From positions 22,222,073 through 22,286,072 of the forward strand of contig NC_063181.1 of NCBI RefSeq assembly GCF_023159225.1: a stretch of DNA of 64,000 nt. The letters run 5' to 3'. A program made the position numbers and the translations under genes. Positions within the stretch are counted from its first letter, which is position 1. Each line of letters starts with the position of its first letter. Shown piece by piece: positions 33,921 through 45,235 of the stretch. The stretch is from Perognathus longimembris pacificus. Its lineage: Eukaryota; Chordata; Mammalia; Rodentia; Heteromyidae. The notes under the pieces are model-generated. The model worked only from the letters and a program-made list of their open reading frames with translations, did no database searches and was not told the origin of the DNA.

Positions 33921-35374
33921 CTCCATTATAGATGGCAAGTTATATTTTCAATATCCCAGAAAATGCCATTTACTTATTGTAATTTATCTTATAAATTATT
34001 TGTACAATTAATTTTATAATAATCAGAATAATCTGACCTTTCCTAAGGGAAAAATATGGAGAGAACTAAAAATGTCCTCTGTATCCCTCAAAGTCTATCA
34101 TTGTCTAACAATATGGAAGACCATGAAAAAAATAGATTCAACTCTTAGGTAAGAGACTCAGTGTAGGAGAGCAGTGATATAAACATTATGAGCAATCTCT
34201 AAATCAATTAAATGCAGTTCTCAAATGTGTTTTTATTACTTAGTATATTGAAACATAGTACTTACAGATTTTGTGGAAGAGCAAGAAAATAATGAAAGCT
34301 TTGGGTTTTAGTTTAAACAATTTTCTTTCCACTGACAGTTTCTATCCTACTCCATCCTGTGCAGTGAGAATGAATGAACTCCCTTCTCAAACTGATGCTA
34401 AACGTGGAGATTCTTTACAATATTTGCTTATTTGTTTCTTCTCCAGAGGAGAGAGTTAATTGTTTTGGTTTAGAAGATACTGAGTCAGCCTAGACAATAA
34501 TCTTCTGTGTAAACAAAATATTTTATTAAGCAAACTAGGAAATTTTGCAGATTAAAAAATTTTAATGGATAATCTATCATATAATAGGGACATGATCCGA
34601 GCCAATTTCCTACCTTATTTAGGAAAAGGAACAAAGTATGCCAGGGAAACCATCTGTAATATTTATTGCATCATTTTTAAAGGATAAGTTTTCTATAAGA
34701 AAAATGAAGAGGGTTAAAAATGACACATATGGAAGTCTGAACGTATTTCTTCCTATTATGGAGATTTTATTTAGAATGACAATGGAAATTATCACTAAAT
34801 GTGCCCCCTAAAACTAGATGTGTGTCTGCATTTGTAAAGATATTATTTTGGCATTACATGACAAAGCAAGGTGGCAAATTACAAGATGGATGGAATTATA
34901 CCTTGGGTATCAATGCGCACTAAGGACTAATAGAATGAGACATTTTAGCTGACAGTCATGGTTTTACAGGATGTGTAATAGAGATCTTGAAATGATAAAG
35001 TGTGTCACCGGTTGAGTAATAGCACAGCAGAGAAAAGGAAACCCTTCCATTGGTATCCCCACTTTCTTTTCTATCATTGACACTTTCTTTACTTTTTATC
35101 ATTTATTCACCAACATATTGAACCAAGAGGCCATTTTTTCTAGAAAACCATAGTCATATTCTATACACATGAAAAATATATTGGGAACTGTTCTTCAATT
35201 GTGTCCATAAATTTATTAACACTCTATCAACACCAGAGATTTAGGGATACATAATCACATATCATAATAGCTCACACAAAGTATTTTTCTTTGTTGCTTT
35301 TCATGTGTATCTAACCAATATTTTACTTGGTGGACTTTTCAAGTTGTAGAGCCTATATGTTTTTATTTCTTATA
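33921..35374. other. AT-rich unique non-coding sequence
   Basis: No gene or repeat recognised. Confidence 0.4.
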
Positions 35375-35432
35375 TTCACAATGCCTAGCACAGGGTCTGG
35401 TTCATAATATTGTACATAACCAAGAGTTGGTC
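35375..35432 (+). mobile_element. Possible MIR/L2 3'-end fragment
   Basis: tcacaatgcctagcacagggtctggttcataata resembles the end of MIR/L2 (agtgcctggcacatagtaggtgctcaataa). Confidence 0.45.
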
Positions 35433-35439
35433 ACACTTA

Positions 35440-35550
35440 ATTACTATGGGCTTTATTTTATAGATAAGAGAACTAAGGCTAAAGACTCTAGGCACCCAGG
35501 GTGACAGCTGATGAGTTTTAAAATGGTAGAGACTGAACTGAGAATTTGTG
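35440..35550 (-). mobile_element. MIR fragment
   Basis: ctttattttatagataagagaactaaggctaaag ... cccagggtgacagctgatg ... gactgaactgagaa is the reversed MIR core in order. Confidence 0.65.
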
Positions 35551-36195
35551 AAATTAGCACAGAGGGCTTTCTATATTTCAGCAATGAACCCCATACAGGC
35601 ACACCGGGGAAGGTAAAAGCCAGAGTGAAGCGTCCAAGCATCTTGGTCTAAGGAACAAAAGGGCAGTGCCTGAGACTAAGAGGAAAGGGGGATCGGGGCA
35701 GTTTCAAGAGTCAGATATCGTTGCTATAAACCAGGACTGACTTCTCTCTTTGCAGCTCCCATGTTGGCCTTCATCCTTTGCTCTTTGGGAGCCTTCAATG
35801 ACTAATAATTACCTGTCCGTTGTTACTAAATGTTTTCAAAAACAGAATCATCAACCTCAGAATCTACAAATAAAACCATGAGGCCAGATGAGGCCTTTTG
35901 TTCTGAGGAGAACTGAATGTTATAAGCACCCTAGCTGTCATTACATGACACCAGTATGGCTTAAGGGACAGGATCGAGGAGGTTCCTGTCACATATGATT
36001 GACCAAGTGGCAGGTGGAAGGACTTTTCTTTTGAAGCTATCAGAATGTATGAAGGATATGAAGTATATCCCTCTGAATTCTTCTTTCCCAATTTCTTGCT
36101 TTATAATATTATGATGCATTTGTATTATATGAGGTGTGCAGGATAATCAGGTTACCTAGCAGATTGTTAATTTCACAAAATAAGGAAAATAAGAT
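35551..36195. other. Unique non-coding sequence
   Basis: No gene or repeat recognised. Confidence 0.4.
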
Positions 36196-36400
36196 TACCA
36201 TTTCCTGAATGCCCATTCTGAGAAAGGCACTGTACGATGTGTTTTCTCTTACCTCTCACTTGAAAAAACAAAATAGAAAAAAAAAAGACACAAAGCTCTT
36301 ACATAGACCTCATCACATTTAACTTTGTAAGTACCTAGAGATTGAAAGACAGACATAAATTGTCTAGGGACAAAATTTAAACAAGGATTATTGGTATTCG
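36196..36400 (-). mobile_element. MIR fragment
   Basis: ttcctgaatgcccattctgagaaaggcactgtacgatg ... cctcatcacatttaactttgtaagtacc ... agattgaaagacagacataaattgtctaggg follows the reversed MIR order (tactatgtgccaggcactg ... ctcatttaatcctcac ... gatgaggaaactgaggc). Confidence 0.62.
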
Positions 36401-36699
36401 ATTTAAAAGATCCTTGATAGTCTCCATTGTCTACTATAAGTCTAAGTCTTAAAGATATTTTTAGTTATGTGATTTAGTGCCAAGTGACACTTCAATATGT
36501 TCATTACCCATAAACCATGAATTATAGTCTTTACTTTAGAAAAAAACCACTCTGATATACTTCAGTTACAGAAAGAGACATGGAATAGTGGCCTTCTTAT
36601 TCAGCAATTCAAGAGCCTTAATAAAATTATATTTGAGGTTTCAGGATTACACAGAGAAAAGCAATGTGGAAAAGAGATGAAATACAACACTTTAATTGA
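36401..36699. other. Unique non-coding sequence
   Basis: No gene or repeat recognised. Confidence 0.35.
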
Positions 36700-36704
36700 A
36701 ACTA

Positions 36705-36830
36705 GCAGATGAAGAATCTAATCTCCAATCTGCCAAATGCTATCACTCATGTCTTGACAAATCACTTAACTTCTTTGGGCCTCAGTTTCCATTCCAATAT
36801 AATCAAGATGATCTGAAGTTTTCTTCCCAT
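36705..36830 (+). mobile_element. MIR fragment
   Basis: tctccaatctgccaaatgctatcactcatgtcttgacaaatcacttaacttctttgggcctcagtttcc matches the MIR core (tctgccacttactagctgtgtgacc ... cacttaacctctctgggcctcagtttcc). Confidence 0.75.
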
Positions 36831-37770
36831 TGGAGACATAATCTAGATATTTTACTGTCATAAAAAAGTGTTCATTGCAAGCACATTTGGAACTTGCTTT
36901 CAGAAGCAAGCAAAGAACATAGAATTGTTTTACATTCCCTCTGATATAACTTACTGACATTAACACAATAACAGGATCTAAACAAAAGTGGCTTTTTACT
37001 CTTGTTCTTTTTTTAGAAACAAGAGTTTAGGTGGGAGTGTTTTGCTGTAGATTGTGTTGAAGAAATATAATTGCTTTTAAGTAGAAGACCAAAAAGAACC
37101 TTTTGAGGTTTAAACTTAAGTGTTGATTTATAGCTTATCAAGGACTAAGTCAAATAGTGGGTAGTAGTCCTCCCCACAACCACCCAAAACCTGGCCTATT
37201 CCTCCATCAAGATCCATGCATATTATATTCAAGAGAAATAAAAATTTAAAAATACTATAGAAATATTGCTAATATAGCCTTGAGTATTTTGCAATAAAAA
37301 TTACCTGAAAATGTTCTGATAGTTGAAATGAGGGGCAAAATGTAATTACCATTAATCTGGGAAAGAAATGTAGGACAAGAACTCTGAATACTGTGTATTT
37401 GTTTATGCAGTTTCATTTTAAGGATTTGAACTTATCAGAGATACACTTACATTTTTCTCACCTAGAGACACTATTTTGTTTCCTTTTGTAGTAAGGCATA
37501 TCTTCATAGGAACTTCTTGAATTCTAATAAATGTAGAAGGAAAACTGTATATGCCCTGTGAGACAATTAGCACCCGCTACTTTAACCTCTAGGAATAATG
37601 AATCCCTGTTTAACTACTGTGTACTTAAATCCAGGTGAGGATTAACAATCAAGTCATCTGAAGTTCTTGTTCTTTTTTTTCTTTTTAAAAAAGTAATCTG
37701 TAAGTAGTTGTCCAGCCCAGTTTTACATCAACATATCAGTTTATGAGTGTAATGCATCTTTTAACGAACC
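36831..37770. other. Unique non-coding sequence
   Basis: No gene or repeat recognised. Confidence 0.4.
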
Positions 37771-37775
37771 AAGGT

Positions 37776-38116
37776 AGAAAGGAAGAAAGAAAGGAAGGAG
37801 TAATAAGGTGAAAGAAAGAAGAAAAGAGAAAGTGGAAGAAGGAAAGAAAGAAGGAAGGAGAAGAACAGTGAATGGAGGAAGGAGACAGGAGGAAGGAGAC
37901 AGAAGGAAGGAAAGGAAGGGAAAAAAGGGAAAACGGATAGAGAGGAAGGAAAGAAGAAAGGATAGAGAGCAAGAAAGGAAGGAAGAAAGGAAGGAAGGAA
38001 GGAAGGAAGGAGGGAAGGAAGGAAGGAAGGAAGGAAGGAAGGAAGGAAGGAAGGAAGGAAGGGAGGGAGGGAGGGAGGGAGGGAGGGAGGGAGGGAGAGA
38101 GGGAGGGGAGGAACAA
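37776..38116. repeat. (GGAA)n/(GGGA)n purine microsatellite
   Basis: About 340 bp in which the plus strand is almost wholly purine. The irregular left part (37776-37970) grades into regular GGAA units (37976-38059) and then GGGA units (38060-38105). The 110- and 127-codon K/E/G- or S/P-rich frames on the two strands come from this tract and are not genes. Confidence 0.95.
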
Positions 38117-38205
38117 AGGAACATTTACAACTGGATGTAGTATAATCGTAATGAGGTAAGTCTATTAGCTTGGGTTTATTCCAGTCTTCTGGAAAATTCT
38201 CTGTA

Positions 38206-38220
38206 CAAATAGAGCAAGCC
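38206..38220. repeat. Left TSD of the transducing L1
   Basis: caaatagagcaagcc, identical to 39125-39139. Confidence 0.92.
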
Positions 38221-38809
38221 AGAGAGGTTACAGTTTCATACGTTAGGCATTGGATTCATTTCTTGTACTGTTTGTTACCCTGTCCCTCATAACCCCCTCC
38301 CTCCTCCCCCTTTTCCTTTCCCACCCCTGAGGTATTCAGTTCACTTTCACCAAACAGTTTTGAAAGTATTTCTTTTGTAGTTGTTTGTCTTTTTTTTACC
38401 CTGTGTCTCTCAATTTTGGTATTCCCTTTCAATTTCCTACTTCTAATACCAGTATACACGGTTTCCAAAATACTCAGATAAGATTACAGAGATAGTGTAG
38501 GTACAACCACTGGAAGGTGATACAAGAACATCATCAATAATAGAAGCTACAGATACAGATGGGACGTTGAAAGTAGTTACAACTGTGATATAACAATCGT
38601 TTCCATAACATGGAGTTCATTTCACTTAGCATCATCTTATGTGTTCATAAGGGTATAGCTATTTGGCTCTTGTGATGCTCTGCTATGACTTGCCTAAACC
38701 TGTACTAATTATTCCCAATAAGGGAGACCATAGAGTCCATGTTTCTTTGGGTCTGGCTCACTTAACCTCTCTGTATATCAGTTTGATAATAAAAATTTGA
38801 AAAAAAAAA

Positions 38810-39106
38810 CCCATATGCCAAAATATATCACTTTTGGCTTTTGAGAAAGCAGTAAAAGCTGAAGGGGACTTGGATCTTTCTCCCTAGACCATCTGCCTAA
38901 AACAGGCCATAAAATTCAAGAGATAGCCTCCCTATGGACAGAAGAAAAGGAACACCTTGCCTCTGAAACATACAGACAAAAAGGAGAATATGAACAAAGG
39001 AGTGTTGCTAAGTTTCCCCAGTTCACCATCAGATGACACCTCCTTTGTGCTCTTTCTCCGTGACTGTACCTCTTAATTAAACATGAGCGTAAAAGCACAC
39101 ACACAC
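38810..39106 (+). other. Transduced 3' flank of a source L1
   Basis: Non-L1 sequence between the L1 A-tail and the second A-rich tail, inside the TSDs. I cannot assign it to a family. Its end (ctccgtgactgtacctcttaattaaac) could belong to an LTR or unique DNA next to the progenitor L1. It should exist elsewhere in the genome directly 3' of a full-length L1. Confidence 0.8.
39076..39081 (+). terminator. Polyadenylation signal used for the transduction
   Basis: ATTAAA, about 25 nt upstream of the second A-rich tail. Confidence 0.65.
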
Positions 39107-39124
39107 AAAAAACAAAACAAAAAC

Positions 39125-39139
39125 CAAATAGAGCAAGCC
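39125..39139. repeat. Right TSD of the transducing L1
   Basis: Second copy of caaatagagcaagcc, directly after the A-rich tail. Confidence 0.92.
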
Positions 39140-39640
39140 CTATGGAAAACTAGAGAAGTGACCCTGCAGGATGACTGATCCATCCTTCACATTCAGAATG
39201 AGTGAGAATTTCCACTAGTGATAAGCCATTGACCTCATGAAACAATGTTGCTAGATTGTGCAGATCACATGTGGGGTAATCGAATGTTCATGAAAATTGC
39301 CTTCTTGCAAAGAATGCCAGTATTTGATTCTTATTTTATTTTAGAGCCTTTTCTATTTTTCCTGTGCAAAAGCATTCCTAATAGAAGTTAGTAGCAAAAC
39401 TGATGCTGATGCATACTTTTTTTCCTTAGTGAAAATATATGTTTCTTCATTTTTATCAAGTTAAAAAGACTCATCTGCTCATAAATAGAGTTATAACTAC
39501 TACTGAATTACAACTGTTTCACCGCAAGAAAAACTAATATACTAAAGTTTGTCGGTTATGGGTGGAGGTGTGCATATATTTTGGTGCCTGGCCTCATGAG
39601 TGTAGACTCCAACCCTGTTTTGATTCTTTTGAGTTTTTGC
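39140..39640. other. Unique non-coding sequence
   Basis: No gene or repeat recognised. Confidence 0.4.
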
Positions 39641-39644
39641 AATA

Positions 39645-39672
39645 CTCTCTCTGTCTCTCTCTCTGCCCCCCC

Positions 39673-39755
<83 letters not shown>
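39645..39755. repeat. Compound (CT)n-(GT)n-(GA)n microsatellite
   Basis: ctctctctgtctctctctctg, then about 20 GT units with an early TATGTG break, then 17-18 GA units up to 39754. The short frames across it encode only SL/TH or CV/ER repeats. Confidence 0.95.
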
Positions 39756-39757
<2 letters not shown>

Positions 39758-41160
39758 CCTTGCAACCTACACTCTCTTATTAGGGCTTGCCAATTGCAAC
39801 TGAGAACTTGAGGAGCAGCCTAGAAATCTTGATGAAATATTTAACCTCATCAATGATTATCATCTCTTCCCCTCCTTCTAAACTTTCTGACCTACTTTCA
39901 TAGCTTTTCCACCCCCTCCCCCCTCCAGCAAAAATGAAGAACCAATTTTGGTTACTAGAATTAGATTTTTTAATTGTGAAGCTCCCTTAATAGTAGCCAG
40001 CACTATCACTTTGTAGGCTCAATGCTCTTAAATTAGTACTTTGAAGATTTGGTGTTCATTATGATCCTAGCAGATGAAATCAGGAAGGTATGGGACCTCA
40101 CCCTCAGTGCAACAGGGGTGGAATAACATTTCTGATATGAACTGGAAATACAGACTGTTGAAGCAACTCCCTGATGTGCTTGGACAAACTTACACTTCAA
40201 ACTGTTTATTTTGAATAGGGAGTAAGGCCAGTTTTTATCTATGTACTTATTTCCATTGCCGATGTGTCATCCTTTGCTTTGAATTCCACCTTTCCCTCAG
40301 AGGTGAGGACATTGCCGATCTATTTAATAGGCTGCCTGCAGTTCATTCGTAGAGGAAGCATCATTAAGTGATGCTGGAGTATGTGTAGGCGCTACTCTTC
40401 CAGGCACTTAGCATTCTCATTGACCTTGTTAAAGGTAAGAGAGGTCAGACCTGGGTTCAACAGAGTCACTCTTTTGCCAAGGAGACAGACCACACAAAGT
40501 AATCAAAGTGTGTCACTTTTCATTAATCACACACTTTTCCTTTTCATGAAATAGCAGCAGATAATTGTTACTAAAGGTGATTTGTGACACTCTGTGCAGT
40601 GGTTGAAGAAACCAGAGATAGGCAAACAGATAAAAACATTGTATCCCTTCCAGGCAGCAAGTGTTTGCTATTCAGAGGTACATCATGCATAAACATTGAT
40701 TTTGCCATGAGCTGACACATATAAAGCTTTTGCTGTTTCCAGAAAGCCCTGTGGTCAGCCTAAGTAATAGCCAAGGGCAAGCGCTTTTACCTGTATGGCG
40801 AGGTTATATTCTATTTAAATTTCCTGGTCTTAAATAAATCAGTTTTCCTAATGTTAGGGCACTGCAAGATTGCCATAGGTGAAAACCAAGCGCAGTAAAT
40901 AAAATGTTTGCCTTTATCGTGAAAGACTCCTAGAGGGCAGTTTGTTGATTTTGAATAAATATTTCATTAGGTCCAAGCTGCTGCACATAATTTGGAAGCA
41001 AAGGGTTCACTTAAATCAGAGGAGGTGTCCAGCTTCTCTTAATAAATGGACACATCTATGCAAAGGGAGGAAAACCTCTTGCTGAGGCTTCCTAATTTTC
41101 AACTTCTCTGCAAGGATTACTAATTTAAGTAAGCTGGTGGGAGTATGACATGTGCCTATG
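39756..41160. other. Repeat-poor non-coding block
   Basis: About 1.4 kb without recognised SINE, L1 or LTR and less AT-skewed than its surroundings. Contains words such as ccacacaaagtaatcaaagtgtgtcac (40490-40517) and cattaatcacacac. No exon evident. Confidence 0.4.
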
Positions 41161-41164
41161 ACTT

Positions 41165-41350
41165 TTTTAAAGAACTGAGGATTAAATTCAGGGCCTCACT
41201 CTTTCACCCAGTTCTTTTGCTTTCCATTCACTTTCCACAGGGGGCTTCATATGTTTGCCCATGTTTGGCCTCACATGGTGATCCTTCTAATTTTGCCTCC
41301 CAAGATGCTGAGACCATAAGAGTCTTACCAGGGCTAACCTCTAGCTATGA
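41165..41350 (-). mobile_element. Old 7SL/tRNA-type SINE
   Basis: actgaggattaaattcagggcctcactctttcaccc ... gtttgcccatgtttggcctcacatggtgatccttctaattttgcctcccaagatgctgag is a reversed dimeric SINE, strongly diverged. Confidence 0.55.
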
Positions 41351-41890
41351 TCCTCTGATCCCACCCTAGTGCAACCCGTAGATCTTAGTTCTAGAAGCCA
41401 GACCAGACCCTTCTGCAGCTGAGCATTAGCACAGGGCCCATTCATCAGGAGCAGCCTGATTGGTGTGCCAATTTAGAGGTCCTGTATACAGAATGTTTGG
41501 ATACACAGCACACTCATGCACACACAAATCACAGCTATGCAAATGCTGCTAGGTATACCACCAAGCAAACAAGGAATATAGCATTTCTCTCCCTAAGAGG
41601 TGACATTATTAGGTCAACACTGAAGTTCTGACAGAGAGGAGTACTTAGCTTAGACACAAAGTAGAGCAAATGCTGGAACCAGTCCATGGTCATTGATTTC
41701 AGCGTGCTCCTCTCATTGTCATCCATTCAGGCTCTTTCATGGAGAAATGTTTTTTTCTAGTGTGTATGAACTGTTCTACTTAAGGTTAAGATACATAAAT
41801 GAAAGGGAAAACTTCAAAACTAAAAGTATGAACTGATAAGAGGATGTCTGGAAAGAGCTGAAATAAAACCAGAAAGATTTTTTTTTGAGG
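41351..41890. other. Unique non-coding sequence
   Basis: No gene or repeat recognised. Confidence 0.35.
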
Positions 41891-41894
41891 GGAG

Positions 41895-42605
41895 GGCACA
41901 GAAATCAATGGGAAAAGGGTGAAAAAGTACAGTAGTGAAGCTCACTGGATATTAATGAAAGATGCCCTTAGGAATGCATAAGATGATGCTAAGTGAAATG
42001 AACTCCATGTTATGGAAACAACTGTTATATCATTGTTGTAATTACTTTCAACATGCCATGTGAAACCGTAGCTTCTCTTGTTGATAATCCTCTTGTATCC
42101 CATTCCTGTGGTTGTACCTGCACTATCACTGTAACTTATCTGAGTACATTGGAAACTGTTTATACTGGTATTAGAACTAGGGAAGTGAAAGGGAATATCA
42201 AAATTGAGAGACAAAGGATAAAAAGACAAACGACTGCAAAAGAAATACTTGCAAAACCATTTGGTATAAATCAACTGAACAAATCATGGGGGGAGAGGCA
42301 AAGGGGGAGAAAGGAGGGGGGAATGAGGGATGAGGTAACAAACAGTACAAGAAATGTACCAAGGCCTAATGTATGAAACTGTAACCTCTCTGTACATCAC
42401 CTTGACAATAAATAAGAAAAATAAATAAATAAAACTCAAAAAAAAAAGAAAATGAACTATACAACTTATGGATGGAGATGGAAAGGAGGGACTGGGAGAG
42501 AATGCGGGAACAGAAGACACTGTACAAAGGGAAATGTACTCACTACCTGACTTTTGTAAATGTAATCCCTCTGTATATCACATCTACAGTAACAGTAACT
42601 TAAAA
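41895..42605 (+). mobile_element. Older L1-type 3' end split by the 42-kb L1
   Basis: 41895-41960 (gaaatcaatgggaaaagggtgaaaaag...) and 42446-42605 (ggatggagatggaaaggaggg ... gaaatgtactcactacctgac ... ccctctgtatatcaca) are the two halves of the element seen unbroken at 4.70-4.95 kb. Confidence 0.6.
41962..42445 (+). mobile_element. 5'-truncated L1, 3' UTR
   Basis: cataagatgatgctaagtgaaatgaactccatg ... catggggggagaggcaaaggggg ... gtaacctctctgtacatcaccttgacaataaataag, then an (AAAT)n/A-rich tail to 42445. Polypurine tract at 42288-42330. It interrupts an older repeat. Direct repeats are short and unclear (aatgaa on each side). Confidence 0.88.
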
Positions 42606-44555
42606 ATGAAATTAAAAGTACAAAAAATAAAATTCAAACCCAACATTTAAAATTGAATAAAATCATTGTTCAAGTAAGCGCTGGTGAAGGTATAGGAGCA
42701 AGGAAGGGATCATATTTGACCAAATGGAAAAGGAATTAGAAGGATATGTGGAGATTTATCTGTAAAAATACTGAAACAAAAAATCAATTGGACTCTTGTG
42801 CCATTTTGCAAATGGCACATGGATTCCAAGAAAGTTTGCATAAGGCAAGTTAAAATTTAAAATTCAACTGAAAACAATGTATGGAATACATGCACAAAAA
42901 TATACTATGAAAATGAATCTCGGCCCCGCCCCCAATTCAATATCTTATTTTTATGCATCTCAAATTCCATCCTTGGTTCACTTCACACATTGCAGTAACT
43001 TCTGTGATTGCAAATCTTCATTATATGTAATATTTAGCCATTAATTATTTCAGAGCATTTTTTGTCTCATGAAATAAACATTATACCATTATAAATGTGA
43101 ACTCACTAACAGACCTGAACAGAACAGATGATCTTATCAGCATAAATGATGCCCTTTAGTAGGAACACTTCTCTTAAGTTATTAATAGTAAGTCGCTATT
43201 CATATAAACTTTATCAGTGTAATAACACATTGCTCAGAGGAGAAGATGGGAGGTCCAGCTGAAGTCAGTGTCTTGAAGAACAAGGCACAGAAAGTATTGG
43301 AGCTGTATTCAAAGCACAGCAGATTAGCCAGATATTTAGAGAGATGGTCTTTAAAAGATGCTGTTGATACCCACATCAACATGGTCCAAGTTGACACCCA
43401 CCCTTCTTCATTTTAGTTATGATACTCACACGTATCTTTAAAACAGCATGATTCCTTTCAAGACACTGTACACAACTACTCAGAGAGCTTTCTATTCTCT
43501 GCTGAGTGCTTGCAGATTTTAATTATTTACCCTGAAGTTTTCTTTCCCACTATAAGATATTATTTCTAATATGCAATAGCAAGATGGCATACTTTTAACA
43601 GGAATGGATGCAAACATATCTAAGAGAAGAAATGAAGATGTGGTAACTGGCTGTTAGATTTTTGTCTTTTGGTTTAATCTTGATTCATTAACACTTGGTT
43701 CCTCTTTCCAATGATTTCCCTCCCATAAACCTTATCAGGCTTACTCTGTTTCCTGCTCTCTGAAGCAAAGCAAAGCTAAGCAAAGCAAAGTGAAGGGGCT
43801 CCTGTGAGGTTGCTTCCTCTTTAGAACAGCTGAGTTGGCTAACTTCATGTTTCCTGACTTGAGCAGGTGGAAGCAATGTCTGTCTGCCTAGCTAAGCTAA
43901 TTTTCCTTTTCCTCTTGGCATCCTGGACTTGTCTTCCTTCCTTTTTAATGGATGGAAGTTCTTTGGGGAGTTTCTTTTTTCTTCCCTATGTAAGTATACA
44001 GAAAAGCAGTGTAATGTTTTCTTCAACCTTATTAAATCGCATTTCACCCTTGAAAAATGACCCAGTGGTCCAGGGACTGCTTGGGTGTGATATATGACAG
44101 AATATTCTGATGTGTAGAAGAAATGCCTTGTCTTGGGCATGCTGTACAAGATGAGAATGACACAAAGATAAGGGTGACACCACTCTCCTCCTTCTCTGAA
44201 AATACTGGAATCTCCAGGAAGGAAGATGGGGTGGTCATTAGGCATAATAAGGAGCCATATTCAATAGCAACAAAAATTAAAGTAATTCAGATTGCTCATT
44301 TTTATTCCTGAGGCTGTAGCATTGTCACTTTCATCCTTCTCTGTAGACAAGTAGTTCTTAGGGATCCCCTTTTGCTCTTCCTCTGGTGTCCTATGTTATC
44401 CCTAAACCTAGACAAACCTCACCAACCTAGATTTCACTACATATCTGGGTAGGATATTAAATTAACGTTATCTCTATGTTTCTCTCTGTCTCTCTCTGTC
44501 TGTTTCTCCCACTGTCCGTCTCCCTCTTCTTCTTCCTCTCCCTCCACCCCTTTTC
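42606..44555. other. Unique non-coding sequence
   Basis: No gene recognised. There is a short (AGCAA)n patch at 43762-43790 (gcaaagcaaagctaagcaaag). Several overlapping small frames at 43867-44311 on both strands have no domain. Confidence 0.4.
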
Positions 44556-44559
44556 TCTG

Positions 44560-44769
44560 TCTTTTGGTGGTATCTTAAGGTTTTCACTCATAGCTGGCAC
44601 TTACCACTTGAATCACACCTACCACCTGGCTTTTCATTGGATATTTTAAAGTCTCACAGACTTTTATGTCCATTTAGGCTTCCAACTCCAATCCTCCAAA
44701 TCTCAGCCCCTTGAGTAGCTACAATTACAGCCATAAACCACTGGCACCTGCCCCCCCCCCAAAAAAAAA
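44560..44769 (-). mobile_element. Composite SINE (7SL-like), diverged
   Basis: gtctcacagacttttatgtccatttaggcttccaactcc ... aaatctcagccccttgagtagctacaattacagccataaaccactggcacc is the reversed 7SL-like monomer. It ends in a C11/A9 run (44748-44769). Confidence 0.65.
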
Positions 44770-44894
44770 TTAGCAGATTAAAGGAAAGGAAAAAACGCAT
44801 GAATTTCCATATGCTAAATGTATTTTAACACTTATCACTTTCCTTTCCTTCTCCTCAGTATACAGTAAACTTCAATCAATCACAAAGACTCAAT

Positions 44895-44967
44895 TCTTTT
44901 TTACTTTAAATCTTTATTGTAAAGGATATGTACAGAGAGGTTACATAAACCAGATATTAAATACATT
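44895..44967 (-). mobile_element. L1 3'-terminal fragment
   Basis: aaatctttattgtaaaggatatgtacagagaggttacataaacc ... aaatacatt resembles the L1 3' terminus. It is cut off by the T-rich tail of the next SINE. Confidence 0.65.
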
Positions 44968-45235
44968 GTTTTTTGTTTTGTTTTGTTTTGTTTGTTTAGT
45001 TTTGTTTTTGCTAGTCCTGGGGCTTGAATTCTGGACCTGGACCTGAGCTTCTTTTGCTAAAGGCGAGTTCTCTACCACTTACGCCACAGCACAACTTCCT
45101 GCTCTTTTGAGTAGCTTACTGGAGATAAGAGTCTCTTGGAGTTTCCTGCCTGGGCTAACTTTGAACCACTATCCTCAGATCTAAGCCTACTGAGTAGCTA
45201 GGATTACAGGTGTGAGCACTCACCTGATAACTGTT
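44968..45235 (-). mobile_element. Composite SINE (7SL/B1-like + Geo-like)
   Basis: A (TTTTG)n tail, then ctagtcctggggcttgaattctgg ... tgctaaaggcgagttctctaccac (right monomer), gagataagagtctcttgg, gcctgggctaactttgaacc, then cagatctaagcctactgagtagctaggattacaggtgtgagcac (7SL-like start). A clear example of the composite family. Confidence 0.85.

Larger units (their letters stand above)
38221..39124 (+). mobile_element. 5'-inverted L1 carrying a 3' transduction
   Basis: Bracketed by the 15-bp repeat caaatagagcaagcc. Three parts in order. 38221-38763 is the L1 3' UTR and ORF2 end inverted (minus orientation). 38764-38809 is the last L1 bases in plus orientation (acctctctgtatatcagtttgataataaaa) plus an A10 tail. 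38810-39106 is about 300 bp of non-L1 sequence, followed by a second A-rich tail (39107-39123). An ATTAAA signal lies at 39076-39081, about 25 nt before that tail. The second tail and the position of the right TSD mean the 300 bp moved with the L1. Confidence 0.9.

Noticed and set aside
37736..38140. 110-, 126- and 127-codon open frames with K/E/G or S/P/L repeats
   Set aside because: They are translations of the GGAA/GGGA purine tract on both strands; no start context, domain or flanking coding signal.
38810..39106. Reading this as ordinary flank beside the 38-kb L1
   Set aside because: The TSD lies beyond it and it ends in its own A-rich tail after ATTAAA, so it is part of the insertion.
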